NCBI GenBank assembly: GCA_963702705.1
Contig: CAVPDR010000002.1
Coordinates: forward strand, 186,001-250,000
DNA from: VRUE01 sp963702705
Lineage (GTDB): Bacteria; Actinomycetota; Thermoleophilia; Solirubrobacterales; 70-9
Direction of reading: 5' to 3'
Length of the DNA stretch: 64,000 nucleotides
The translations under genes and the position numbers were made by a program. This document shows positions 32,088 to 40,159 of this stretch, piece after piece. Each line of letters opens with the position of its first letter. The first letter of the stretch is position 1. The notes under the pieces were generated by a model, which was given only the letters and a program-made list of their open reading frames with translations, did no database searches and had not been told where the DNA came from.

Positions 32088-33353
32088 GTGCAACCGGCTG
32101 ACCAGATCCCCGCGGAGGACGCCCTCAACGAGCTGCTCGTCACCGAGCGCGAACACTGGGCCGACGGGCCGCCGCACGACGTCTTCAAGAAGCTGCGCGG
32201 GCAATGTCCCGTCCATTGGACCTCCCGCATTACCGAGATCCCCCAGTCGGCCGGCTACTGGTCGGTGACGACCGCCGACGACGTCCACGCCGTCAGCCGC
32301 GACTGGCAGACCTACTCCTCCGAACTCGGCGGCATCACCCTGGTCACTGAGGTCTTCCCGCTCGAGCTGGCGCGGGCGATGTTCATCGGCATGGACCCAC
32401 CCAAGCACGACCGGGTCAAGGCGCTCTTCCAGGCCGGCTTCACACCGAAGCGGATCGCCGCGCACGAGGGGAAGATCCGCGAGATCGTCGTCCGCTGCCT
32501 CGACCGGATCGACGGGCGCGAGGAGTGCGATCTCGTCACTGACGTCGCCCAGCCCGCGGTGGCGCGGGTGATCGGCAGCTTCATGGGCATCCCCGAGGAG
32601 GACGACGCGATCTGGGCCGAGCTGATGAACTCAACGCTCGGCGCCAGCGACCCTGATCTCAACCCCGAGGGCGCGATGGATCCCGCCGGTCTCGAAGCCG
32701 CGATCCAGAAGAACGTCACGGAGATCTTCAGCCGCTGTGGCGAGATGATCGCGGCGCGGCGCAAGAATCCGACCGACGATCTGACCAGCGTCCTCGTCCA
32801 CGCTGAGATCGAAGGCGAGCGGCTGGCCGAGCACGAGATCGTGATGGGCTTCTTCCTCCTCGTCGCCGCCGGCAACGACAGCACCAAGGCGACCTACTGC
32901 AGCGGCATGCGTGCCTTGATCGAAGACCCCTCGCAGCGGCAGCTGCTGCTCGACGACCCCTCGCTGATCCCCGGCGCGGTCGAGGAGTCGCTGCGGATGT
33001 TCCCCGCCTTCGCCCACTTTCGCCGCACTGCCACCTGCGACACGGAGCTACACGGCCAGTCGATCAAAGAGGGCGACAAGGTGATCATGTGGTACGCCTC
33101 GTCAAACCGCGACGAGTCGCGCTACGAGGATCCCGATCGCTTCGACGTGCTGCGCAACCCCGAGCATCAGGCCTTCGGCGCCGGCGGCCGTCACTTCTGC
33201 CTCGGCACCGCCCTGGCGCGCCTGGAGTTGAAGATCCTCTTCGAGGAGACGCTCGCCCGCTACCCGAACATGTCGTTGGCGGGCTACCCAAAGTTCACCG
33301 AGTCGGCCTTTCTCAACCAGCTGAAGACGCTCCCCGTCCGGCTCGCGAGCTAA
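32088..33353 (+). CDS. Cytochrome P450
   Basis: A 421-aa P450. The haem-binding motif FGAGGRHFCLG has its Cys at about 371, the oxygen-binding I-helix has LVAAGNDSTKATY (about 258-270), and the ExxR is EESLRMFPAF (about 301-310). AGNDST replaces the common AGxDT. Overall it resembles the CYP124/125/142 type actinobacterial enzymes that hydroxylate sterol or fatty-acid side chains; the substrate here is not known. GTG start at 32088. The IS481 element ends only 25 bp upstream, so the natural promoter has probably been displaced unless it lies within the IS end. Confidence 0.9.
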   Translation: MQPADQIPAEDALNELLVTEREHWADGPPHDVFKKLRGQCPVHWTSRITEIPQSAGYWSVTTADDVHAVSRDWQTYSSELGGITLVTEVFPLELARAMFIGMDPPKHDRVKALFQAGFTPKRIAAHEGKIREIVVRCLDRIDGREECDLVTDVAQPAVARVIGSFMGIPEEDDAIWAELMNSTLGASDPDLNPEGAMDPAGLEAAIQKNVTEIFSRCGEMIAARRKNPTDDLTSVLVHAEIEGERLAEHEIVMGFFLLVAAGNDSTKATYCSGMRALIEDPSQRQLLLDDPSLIPGAVEESLRMFPAFAHFRRTATCDTELHGQSIKEGDKVIMWYASSNRDESRYEDPDRFDVLRNPEHQAFGAGGRHFCLGTALARLELKILFEETLARYPNMSLAGYPKFTESAFLNQLKTLPVRLAS

Positions 33354-33378
33354 CTCGGCCCCCTCCTTCCGCCACGCC

Positions 33379-33705
33379 TCAGAGTCCAAGCTCCCCCACG
33401 CCCCGCTCGCCCCAGCCGAGATGGTGAGCGAGCTCGTGGCGCAGGGTCAGCTCGACCTGCTGGGCCAGCAGCTCCCGGTCGTGCCCGAAGTCCCGCTCCA
33501 GTGTGTCCCGGTAGATCACGATCCGGTCCTCATAGCGTTCACGCGCCACACCATCGCCGTGATATTCCCCGTACGCCTGCGCCTCGGCCCCATGGTCCGA
33601 GACAACGACCGCCACCTTGGCCAGCACTCGCTGGAATTCCTCCGGCAGCCGGTCGATTGCATCGGCAACCAGCGACTCGAAATCGGCTTCAGATGACCCG
33701 GTCAC
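33379..33705 (-). CDS. Zincin-like metallopeptidase family protein
   Basis: A 108-aa protein with HELAHHLGWGERGVGELGL at the C-terminus, which has the HExxH zinc motif. The N-terminal FESLVADAIDRLPEEFQRVL and DRIVIYRDTLERDFGHDREL are typical of the small minimal metallopeptidase family (DUF1025/zincin_1). Proteins of this family are about this long, so it is complete. Proteolytic activity has not been firmly shown for the group. It lies 6 bp downstream of the TetR gene in the same direction and could be coupled with it. Confidence 0.85.
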   Translation of the reverse strand: MTGSSEADFESLVADAIDRLPEEFQRVLAKVAVVVSDHGAEAQAYGEYHGDGVARERYEDRIVIYRDTLERDFGHDRELLAQQVELTLRHELAHHLGWGERGVGELGL

Positions 33706-33711
33706 GCCCCG

Positions 33712-34314
33712 TCAGCCAAGCGCCTCGAGCGGCACGGCATCCGCGGCGGTGAGAGTGCCGAGCAGCGTCCCGAGCAGGAGATCGCGCAGCTCGTCGCGCG
33801 TGAGGTCGCGGTGCTCGATCCAGTTGAGGCAGGCCCCGTCCATGAACCAGAGCCAGCCGTGTACGGCTGCTCGCGCTTTCGGCGGCGCGCCGGTCGGGTA
33901 GAGGCCGTCGAGTATCCGGGCGGCCGTTCTCGTTCGGACATCTTCGACGAGTTCCCGCACCTCGGCGACACTGCTGACGCTCTGCATCAGCTTGCGGTAG
34001 GCAAGCGCGTTGTCGTCGACCAGCTCGAGGAAGGCCTCGAGGCTCCCCCGCAGCTGATCGAGCGGCGGCAGGGTCGGGTCCGGCTCGGTTCGCGCCCGCA
34101 GCTCGGCGGCCGCCTGAGCAAGCGTCGCCTCGAAGAACGCCCGCTTGCTCGGAAAGTAGTGGTACAGCAGCGGCTTTGAGATCCCCGCCGCACGGGCGAT
34201 GTCGCGCATCGAAAGCTCGTCGTAGGAGTGGCTGGCGAACAGCGCGGCGCCGCGCTCGAGCAGCTGCTGCCGCCGTTCGTCGGCCTGGAGTCGGCGATAC
34301 GCAGGGAGAGTCAT
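33712..34314 (-). CDS. TetR family transcriptional regulator
   Basis: A 200-aa repressor. Its N-terminal helix-turn-helix is LLERGAALFASHSYDELSMR, then DIARAAGISKPLLYHYFPSK and RAFFEATLAQ, all typical of TetR. The C-terminal ligand domain is unremarkable. Two near-palindromic sites lie just upstream (34332-34387), between this gene and the divergent DUF2339 gene. A TATGAT -10 at 34323-34328 is so close to the ATG that the mRNA may be leaderless. It probably represses itself and the DUF2339-DUF3999 pair. Confidence 0.9.
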   Translation of the reverse strand: MTLPAYRRLQADERRQQLLERGAALFASHSYDELSMRDIARAAGISKPLLYHYFPSKRAFFEATLAQAAAELRARTEPDPTLPPLDQLRGSLEAFLELVDDNALAYRKLMQSVSSVAEVRELVEDVRTRTAARILDGLYPTGAPPKARAAVHGWLWFMDGACLNWIEHRDLTRDELRDLLLGTLLGTLTAADAVPLEALG

Positions 34315-34331
34315 CGCACTGAATCATAGCT

Positions 34332-34387
34332 GCTTGTTGACCGACGGTTGACAAGCCTGTTACTTTGTTGACCATCGGTCAGCAAGC
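34332..34387. promoter_or_regulatory. Two TetR-type operators in the divergent promoter
   Basis: Two related near-palindromes are present: 34332-34356 (core TTGACCGACGGTTGACAAG) and 34365-34387 (core TTGACCATCGGTCAGCAAG), 33 bp apart start to start. Shared bases are TTGTTGACC, two bases, CGGT, three bases, CAAGC. A TTGACA at 34348-34353 could be a -35 for the plus-strand gene. Confidence 0.6.
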
Positions 34388-34408
34388 AAAAGAGAAGAGG
34401 AGGAACCG

Positions 34409-36190
34409 ATGACCGAAGGAGGAGTCGAAGGACGACTGGAATCGAACGAAGAGCAGTTGGCGGAGCTGAAGCGCCGGCTCGAGCGGATCGAGCACCGGGT
34501 TTTCCCGTCAGCCGCCGCCAGCTCACCGCCCCGCCCCGCCCCCGCGGTCTCCCATGCTCCGGCGCCCGCGGCGCCACCCAAGCCGGCCTGGCCTGACTCG
34601 GGCCCCCCACAGCGCGGCCTCGAGGAGATTCTCGGCGGCCGCGTCCTCGCCTGGGTCGGTGGCGTCGCGATCCTGCTCGGGATCGTCTTCCTGCTCGGGA
34701 TCGCGATCGACCGCGGCTGGATCGACGAGCCGATGCGAATCGTCCTCGGCCTCCTCGGCTCCACCTCCCTCCTGCTGACCGGCGTCTGGCTCTACGAGCG
34801 CAAGGGACGCTCCGAGGCGGCGCTGGCGGCTGTCGCCAGTGCCATCTCCGGCCTCTACGCGACGGTCCTGGTCGGGACGCAGATATACGACCTGATCCCC
34901 GCCGGGATCGGGCTCACCTGCGCCGGCCTGGTCGGGATCGTCGGCGCCGTACTCGCTGTCCGCTGGAAATCGATGGTCGTTGCCGCAATCGGGATTCTCG
35001 GCGCACTTCTGGCGCCGGTTCTTGTCGGCAGCGGGACCTCCGGGCTCTCCCTCGCCTTCATGGCGATCGCCCTAACGGCCGCGGTGGGAATTTTGCTTTG
35101 GCAGAGATGGAACGAGCTCTCGCTCGGCGCCTTTTTGATCTCGGCGCCCCAGCTCCTGGCTTGGTTCGTCGACAGCTACGACGAACGACTGCTGGTCTCG
35201 CTGGGCGTGCTCATTGGCTTCTGGGCGCTCTACGTGATCGCCGCGATCGGCTATGAGATGCGCCCACGGACCCCTGATCAGCCGCCGCTCGCGTCCTGGC
35301 TATTGCTGCTGGCAGACGCCGCTCTGATCGCGGGCGCCGGCTACTTCGGCCTGCATGAGACCGGCCACCCGAACGCCGCCGTCGCGTGGTTCCTGGGTCT
35401 GGCCGCCCTGCACATCGCGCTCGGGGCCTTCGCGCTTCGCCAGGCGATCAACCGCGAGATCGGCTCGCTGCTTGTGGCCGTAGGCCTCGGCCTCTCTGCG
35501 TTCGGGTTCGCGAATGCCCTCGATGGCCCCGCTCTCGTGATCGGCTGGGCCGTACAGGCTGTGGTGCTCGCCTACCTGGCTACCCGGGCGAGCAGAAAGC
35601 CCCAGCCCCTGGGCTCCAATGCCGACCGCCTCCTGATCGCAGCGGGGATCTTCCTCGGCCTTGCATTCGGACACGTGCTCGCCTTCGAGGCGCCGCCCAG
35701 CGCGATCTTCGCGGGGGTCGAGGATCTCGGCGGTGCGCTCGCCGGACTCGGTGCCTGCGCTGCTGCCGCCCTCTGCGGCCGATACCTCCTGCGCGACTTC
35801 GACCCGGGCTTTGCCCAGGCGTGCGAGGTCATCGGCGCTACCGCGCTCGTCTACCTCGCCTCGGTGGCGATCGTCGACACGTTCGGCATCACCGACTCGG
35901 GAGAGTCGCTGCAGATGGGCCAGGTACTGCTCTCCGCCTTCTGGACCCTGACCGGCCTCGGCGCGATCGTCTTGGGGCTGCTGCGCGATGCCAGGCAACT
36001 CCGCCTCGGCGGACTGGCGCTGCTCGCGCTTGCCATCGGCAAGGTCTACACCTACGACCTCGCTGAGCTGGACGAGATTGCGCGGGTGCTCTCGTTCATC
36101 GCCCTTGGCCTGCTCCTGCTCGTCGGTGCCTTCGCCTACCAGCGGATCCAGATCGGCGTCGGCGGCGACAGCACGGAGGCGACCCGATGA
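34409..36190 (+). CDS. DUF2339 multi-span membrane protein
   Basis: A 593-aa protein. The start is a short charged coiled segment (about 9-30: LESNEEQLAELKRRLERIEH), then a Pro/Ala-rich linker and about 16 membrane spans from residue 80 on. Features such as GLEEILGGRVLAWVGGVAIL followed by LGIVFLLGIAIDRGWI are typical of DUF2339 proteins. Function not known. ATG 34409 has AGGAGG upstream at a proper distance. It overlaps the following DUF3999 gene by ATGA. DUF2339 and DUF3999 genes are often next to each other, so they probably make one envelope complex. Confidence 0.9.
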   Translation: MTEGGVEGRLESNEEQLAELKRRLERIEHRVFPSAAASSPPRPAPAVSHAPAPAAPPKPAWPDSGPPQRGLEEILGGRVLAWVGGVAILLGIVFLLGIAIDRGWIDEPMRIVLGLLGSTSLLLTGVWLYERKGRSEAALAAVASAISGLYATVLVGTQIYDLIPAGIGLTCAGLVGIVGAVLAVRWKSMVVAAIGILGALLAPVLVGSGTSGLSLAFMAIALTAAVGILLWQRWNELSLGAFLISAPQLLAWFVDSYDERLLVSLGVLIGFWALYVIAAIGYEMRPRTPDQPPLASWLLLLADAALIAGAGYFGLHETGHPNAAVAWFLGLAALHIALGAFALRQAINREIGSLLVAVGLGLSAFGFANALDGPALVIGWAVQAVVLAYLATRASRKPQPLGSNADRLLIAAGIFLGLAFGHVLAFEAPPSAIFAGVEDLGGALAGLGACAAAALCGRYLLRDFDPGFAQACEVIGATALVYLASVAIVDTFGITDSGESLQMGQVLLSAFWTLTGLGAIVLGLLRDARQLRLGGLALLALAIGKVYTYDLAELDEIARVLSFIALGLLLLVGAFAYQRIQIGVGGDSTEATR

Positions 36191-37398
36191 GACGCATTGT
36201 CCTCTCCATAGCCTTGCTTTCATCCTTCGCGGCCGGCGTCCAGCCGGCCGCGGCGGCCGAGCTCGGGCGCGCCGACTTTCGTTACGTGCGGCCGCTTGCC
36301 GCTCCTGGCGGAAGACCCGTTTTCGTCGAGCCCGACGGGCCGCTCTTCGAGCACTCCTTGCCTGGCTTCGCCGATCTGAGGTTCGCCGATGCGCACGGGC
36401 ATGAGGTGGCATGGCGGCGCGTTCCGAGCAGTCGGGGCACCGCGCCCCAGACGGTGCCGGTCCTCAACAGCGGCCGCCAAGGACAGTTCGCCGTTGCCCT
36501 GCTCGACCTCGGCGGGCGGCCGACGATTCGCGACCGCGTGGCGCTTGAGCTGCCCGACCGGGATTTCGTCGGCCGTGCGGTGGTCCTCGGAGCCGACGAC
36601 CGCGATGGTCCGTTCACGCGGCTGTCCACGACCGGGATCTACGACGCTCGCGGGGCGCAGACGGCGCGGAGCACTGTCGCCGTCTTCCCCCCGAGCGACT
36701 TCCGCTATCTGCTCGTCAGGGCGACCGGCGCCAGCCGCATCGCCGGCGCAAGCGTGTCGGGGGCGCGCGAGCGGCCACGGCTTTTGCGGCGCACGGTGAG
36801 GTCGGTAGCGCTGCACCGGGCCGGGAGAAACACGATCGTCACCCTCGACCTCGGCTTCCGCAACGTTCCGGTTGACGAACTCCGAATCGTCGCCAAGGAC
36901 TCCCGCTACGAGCGCCCGGTAGCGATCTCCGGCTCGAACTCCCGACCGCGGTTCGTGCCGCTGCGGACAGCAAGAATCTCTCGCTTCCCCGATTCCGCGT
37001 CGGCGCCGATCCCGCTCCGAGCTCATCACCGCTACATCCGGATCGAAATCGACAACGGCGATGACACCCCGCTGCGCGGAATCCAAGTTTCGGCGTGGAG
37101 TCGCGCGCGCCCGCTGCTGCTCGAGGGCGGGCACCCACCTCCCTACACCGTCTACTACGGAAGCTCGCCCGCGAAGCCTCCCAGCTACGACTTCGCCCGC
37201 CTACCGGCGAGCGCCATCGGGGTCGAGCGGGCGGTGCGTGGAAAGCTCGGGCCCGAGCGCGAAAACCCGGCCTTCAAGCCGCCACCGGACACGCGCTCAT
37301 TCGCGGCACGCAACCCCGTGCTCGTCACCGCCGCCCTCGCACTGGCCGCTCTTGCCCTGGGTGGAGTCGGCCTTCTCGCGCTGCGGAAGAGAACGTGA
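36187..37398 (+). CDS. DUF3999 secreted/membrane-anchored protein
   Basis: A 403-aa protein with signal sequence MRRIVLSIALLSSFAAGVQP and the conserved FRYVRPLAAPGGRPVFVEPD. The middle part is mostly beta strands with the segment RYLLVRATGASRIAGASVSG-like YLLVRATGASRIAGASVSGA. It ends in a membrane anchor (NPVLVTAALALAALALGGVG followed by LLALRKRT). It is the usual DUF3999 partner of DUF2339 proteins. Function unknown; a carbohydrate-binding-like fold outside the membrane is plausible. The gene ends 69 bp before the left copy of the tRNA-derived repeat, so it is outside the island. Confidence 0.88.
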   Translation: MRRIVLSIALLSSFAAGVQPAAAAELGRADFRYVRPLAAPGGRPVFVEPDGPLFEHSLPGFADLRFADAHGHEVAWRRVPSSRGTAPQTVPVLNSGRQGQFAVALLDLGGRPTIRDRVALELPDRDFVGRAVVLGADDRDGPFTRLSTTGIYDARGAQTARSTVAVFPPSDFRYLLVRATGASRIAGASVSGARERPRLLRRTVRSVALHRAGRNTIVTLDLGFRNVPVDELRIVAKDSRYERPVAISGSNSRPRFVPLRTARISRFPDSASAPIPLRAHHRYIRIEIDNGDDTPLRGIQVSAWSRARPLLLEGGHPPPYTVYYGSSPAKPPSYDFARLPASAIGVERAVRGKLGPERENPAFKPPPDTRSFAARNPVLVTAALALAALALGGVGLLALRKRT

Positions 37399-37467
37399 GC
37401 CGCCGGTCACGAACAGGCCGCCGAGCTGTCGGCATCACCCAGCCGGCTTGGGATCCCAGGGTCGTCG

Positions 37468-37514
37468 TCATGGGGCGGGAAGGACTCGAACCTTCGACCG
37501 ACGGATTATGAGTC
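37468..37514. repeat. Left attachment-like repeat (partial tRNA copy)
   Basis: These 47 bp are identical to 39689-39735, which is the 3' half of the intact tRNA gene from the anticodon stem through the acceptor end and 3 bases beyond. The copy stops abruptly at GAGTC, after which the two sequences differ. This is what site-specific insertion at a tRNA 3' end leaves at the far end of an integrated element. Confidence 0.9.
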
Positions 37515-37630
37515 GAGCCGGAACCTGTCCAAGGAGGCGAATCGGGCCTGGTAGGGCGGATCACGTCCAGGGAGTTCGGCTGAGTTCGGTGGAGTCGGGG
37601 ACCAACTCCGAGGCCAAGTTTCGAGACACA

Positions 37631-37957
37631 ATGAGCCGTGCGACCAACCCGAAGGTCGCTACCCTGACCGGAATGAACAGCTTCGTCACCTTGGAAGCCC
37701 TCCCCGGCGCCGACCTCGTTAGGCGGGGTGCCGCAGACCTGGATGCTGAGCACGAGTCGACCGAGGCGCTGCTGGTTTCGATTGGTGCCCCGCGCCTGCG
37801 GTCTTTGGGCATAGAGCTCTCTACGCCGATTGCATCTCCCGAGCACCGGCTCTACGCCCTTCTCGTCAGCCAGAAGGGCGATGCGGCCCACTCTGCCTAT
37901 AACGCTCTGATTCGCCGGCTCGTCAGCTTTGAGCGCGCGGCCGCATGCGCAAGCTAG
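37631..37957 (+). CDS. Hypothetical protein paired with the nucleotidyltransferase
   Basis: A 108-aa protein, unrecognised. Mostly helical: LEALPGADLVRRGAADLDAE, STEALLVSIGAPRLRSLGIE and AAHSAYNALIRRLVSFERA. No membrane segment, no Cys pairs and no HTH that I can see. It overlaps the next gene by 13 bp, so the two are translated together; such a close partnership with a DUF6036-type nucleotidyltransferase is reminiscent of antitoxin/toxin pairs, but this is inference. Starts are uncertain: ATG at 37631, or ATG at 37673 (MNSFVTLEALPG) with a better match to a compact protein. Confidence 0.62.
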   Translation: MSRATNPKVATLTGMNSFVTLEALPGADLVRRGAADLDAEHESTEALLVSIGAPRLRSLGIELSTPIASPEHRLYALLVSQKGDAAHSAYNALIRRLVSFERAAACAS

Positions 37958-38466
37958 CGGACTCAACACGCATTGAGCAATTCATGCGAGAGCTCGGCAG
38001 AGCTGTCGACGTGGAGGGTCACATCTACCTCACGGGCGGCGCGACGGCCGTTCTCTATGGCTGGCGAGCGACGACCATCGACGTAGACATAAAGCTCATT
38101 CCAGATCGTGACGAGATTCTCCGTGAGATACCCCGTCTCAAGGAGGAGCTGGACCTCAACGTCGAGCTCGCAGCGCCGTCCGATTTCATTCCGCTTCCAA
38201 AGGGATGGGAGGATCGAAGTCCGCTGATCACTAGACACGGCAAGCTCTCCTTCCACCACTTCGACCCCGTGGCTCAGGCGCTTTCAAAGATCGAGCGTGG
38301 GCATAGTCAAGACATCCAAGACGTTCGCCAGATGATCTCTACTGGCTTGGTCGACCCGGCGGACGCCCTCAGTCAATTTGAGTCAATCGAGCCTGATCTC
38401 TATCTCTTTCCGGCGATAGACCCCGCCTCGTTTCGCAAGGCGGCTATCAGTCTGCTCGGCCGCTAG
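37945..38466 (+). CDS. Nucleotidyltransferase-fold protein, DUF6036-like
   Basis: A 173-aa protein. Residues 28-50 (YLTGGATAVLYGWR, then ATTIDVDIKL) give the minimal nucleotidyltransferase pattern: GG at 31-32 and the Asp46-x-Asp48 pair that binds metal and nucleotide. A third acid could be at KLSFHHFDPVAQALSKIERG or nearby. Proteins of this type occur in AbiEii-like and other toxin-antitoxin systems, where they transfer nucleotides to tRNA or to the partner toxin. Length and motifs argue for a complete, active enzyme. It overlaps the 108-aa gene and is followed 97 bp later by the SIR2-like gene. Confidence 0.75.
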   Translation: MRKLADSTRIEQFMRELGRAVDVEGHIYLTGGATAVLYGWRATTIDVDIKLIPDRDEILREIPRLKEELDLNVELAAPSDFIPLPKGWEDRSPLITRHGKLSFHHFDPVAQALSKIERGHSQDIQDVRQMISTGLVDPADALSQFESIEPDLYLFPAIDPASFRKAAISLLGR

Positions 38467-38513
38467 CCCAGACCACACGAACCGGCACAGCCCGTCCGCA
38501 TCTCACCTGTGGC

Positions 38514-38528
38514 GTTCTTAAAAAGAAC
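38514..38528. promoter_or_regulatory. Inverted repeat upstream of the SIR2-like gene
   Basis: GTTCTTAAAAAGAAC is a palindrome (6-base arms, 3-base centre) 35 bp ahead of the SIR2-like start. Two copies of CGTATCGA follow at about 38534 and 38555. These may be promoter or operator elements. No standard -35/-10 pair is clear. Confidence 0.35.
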
Positions 38529-38563
38529 CTCCGTCGTATCGAACCAATAGCGTTCGTATCGAG

Positions 38564-39679
38564 ATGAGAACGTGTCTTGTCCTAGGGGCCGGTGCGACGC
38601 TGGCGAATGCCCTTCATTTTCGCACCGAGCGGATGAGGAACACTCGACCCCCGCTCGATACAACTTTTTTCGAGACGGTTGACGCACGCGGGATCGCTCT
38701 GAGCGCCGCGTTGAAATCGTATTTCGAAAACTACATCGGAATTGATCCCACAGCGACAACTCTTCGGGAGTACCGCATGGAGGAGATCTTCAAGGATGTC
38801 TCTTACGACTTTCGCGAGAACTCCGGTGACAAAGCGGCTCTGAACGCATACATCGATCTGGTTGACCTATATCTACGAGTTCTGCGCGAGACCACGAACT
38901 GGCTTTGCGCCGACAATCGCACCGGCGGCCCAATAGGCCGACTACTCGCCGGGGCGGCAAAGAACGCCGATGACCTGACCATCATCACGTTCAACCACGA
39001 CCTCGTTATTGAGAACGAGATCGCGCGACGCGCCTCGCTGCGTCCTCGGTGGTGCATTGACAAAGGCTATGGAGCCATCTCTTCCCTTCTCAACCCGCTG
39101 GTGCCCGTTGGAGGTTCAGCTAAGACCTTCCACTTCCATGAACAAAACCTATGCAACCACGATCGCCCGCTGACGATCCTGAAGCTGCACGGCTCTCTCA
39201 ACTGGAACGTACGCATCAACTCATCCCGCCCAACGACCCGCTTTCTTGAGGGCGGCGGCGGAACCAACCCCCTCCAGCTGGTAACCAGAATGCGAATCGG
39301 ACAACGGGGCAGCACCTTCGTAAGATCCTCGGGCGGTAAAGGCAGAACTGAGTGGACGATGTGGCCGATCGTCGTCCCCCCTGTGTATGCCAAGCAGGCG
39401 CTCCGACCAAAAGCCGTCAAGCTGGTTTGGGAAGACGCCCGCAAGGCAATTCAAAACGCCGACCGAATTCTTTTTTTCGGCTATTCACTGCCAGCGCTCG
39501 ACGTCGAGGCAGAAAAGCTATTCGAGCGGGGGCTGCTCCGCAACGACAGCGTGCAATGGCTCGACGTCGTCAATCCCGCTCCGACCTCGGCGGCACGCTT
39601 CGCATCTGTGGCTCCGACAAAACCTGTTCGTTGGTATCCCTCGCTCGAGAAGTTCTTCAAAGGCTCTGGCTTCAAATAG
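38564..39679 (+). CDS. SIR2-like domain protein (probable NAD-consuming defence effector)
   Basis: A 371-aa protein of the SIR2-like family found in bacterial defence islands. Visible motifs: LVLGAGATLANAL (6-18, dinucleotide loop), TIITFNHDL (139-147, with Asn144 and Asp146), LTILKLHGSLNW (203-214, His209 as catalytic base) and RILFFGYSLPALDVEAEKLF near 307-326. The catalytic Asn, Asp and His expected for NAD hydrolysis are all present, so it should be active. It has no fused TIR, STAND, HerA or Argonaute domain. It ends 9 bp before the right repeat of the island. The specific trigger is not known. Confidence 0.8.
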   Translation: MRTCLVLGAGATLANALHFRTERMRNTRPPLDTTFFETVDARGIALSAALKSYFENYIGIDPTATTLREYRMEEIFKDVSYDFRENSGDKAALNAYIDLVDLYLRVLRETTNWLCADNRTGGPIGRLLAGAAKNADDLTIITFNHDLVIENEIARRASLRPRWCIDKGYGAISSLLNPLVPVGGSAKTFHFHEQNLCNHDRPLTILKLHGSLNWNVRINSSRPTTRFLEGGGGTNPLQLVTRMRIGQRGSTFVRSSGGKGRTEWTMWPIVVPPVYAKQALRPKAVKLVWEDARKAIQNADRILFFGYSLPALDVEAEKLFERGLLRNDSVQWLDVVNPAPTSAARFASVAPTKPVRWYPSLEKFFKGSGFK

Positions 39680-39688
39680 CCTTCCGAA

Positions 39689-39765
<77 letters not shown>

Positions 39766-39787
39766 GTTGGCTGAGGAGGCTAGCGCG

Positions 39788-40159
39788 CTATGCGCTGAAG
39801 AGCTGGGCCAGTGAGCGGCCGACGTCGGGGGGCTCTTCCTCGCCTTTGGAGGCTGCAGCGGCGCCGTCGGCCAGGGCCTTGGCGGCGTCGGCTATCTGAT
39901 GGGAGCGGCCGCCGCGGATGCTGCCGGTCTTCTTTGCTTCGGCGAGGTCGGATTCCATCAGGCCGGCGAGCTCGGCGAGGCGGCGAAGGCCGACGACGCC
40001 GGCGGCGCCGCGGAGGGCATGGGCCTCGATTCGCATCGTCTCGAAGTCCGTCGTCTCGGTCGCCAGGCCGGCGGCGATCACGTCGCAGCGCCGCCGCGCC
40101 TCCTCGGCGAAGGACGCCAGCAGCTCGGCATCGGGGCCTGGGCTCGTCTTCTCGCTCAT
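39788..40159 (-). CDS. Hpt (histidine phosphotransfer) domain protein
   Basis: A 123-aa protein. The central RIEAHALRGAAGVVGLRRLA followed by ELAGLMESDL fits an Hpt domain with the phosphorylatable His in AHALRGAAG (about residue 48). Hpt domains pass phosphoryl groups between kinases and receivers; no kinase or receiver gene is near. The start at 40159 overlaps the stop of the upstream gene by ATGA, so translation is coupled. The C-terminal tail is Ala/Gly-rich. Confidence 0.8.
   Translation of the reverse strand: MSEKTSPGPDAELLASFAEEARRRCDVIAAGLATETTDFETMRIEAHALRGAAGVVGLRRLAELAGLMESDLAEAKKTGSIRGGRSHQIADAAKALADGAAAASKGEEEPPDVGRSLAQLFSA

Noticed and set aside
37468..37514. A second tRNA gene at the left island edge
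   Set aside because: Only the 3' half is present; there is no D-arm or 5' acceptor strand, so it cannot be a functional tRNA.
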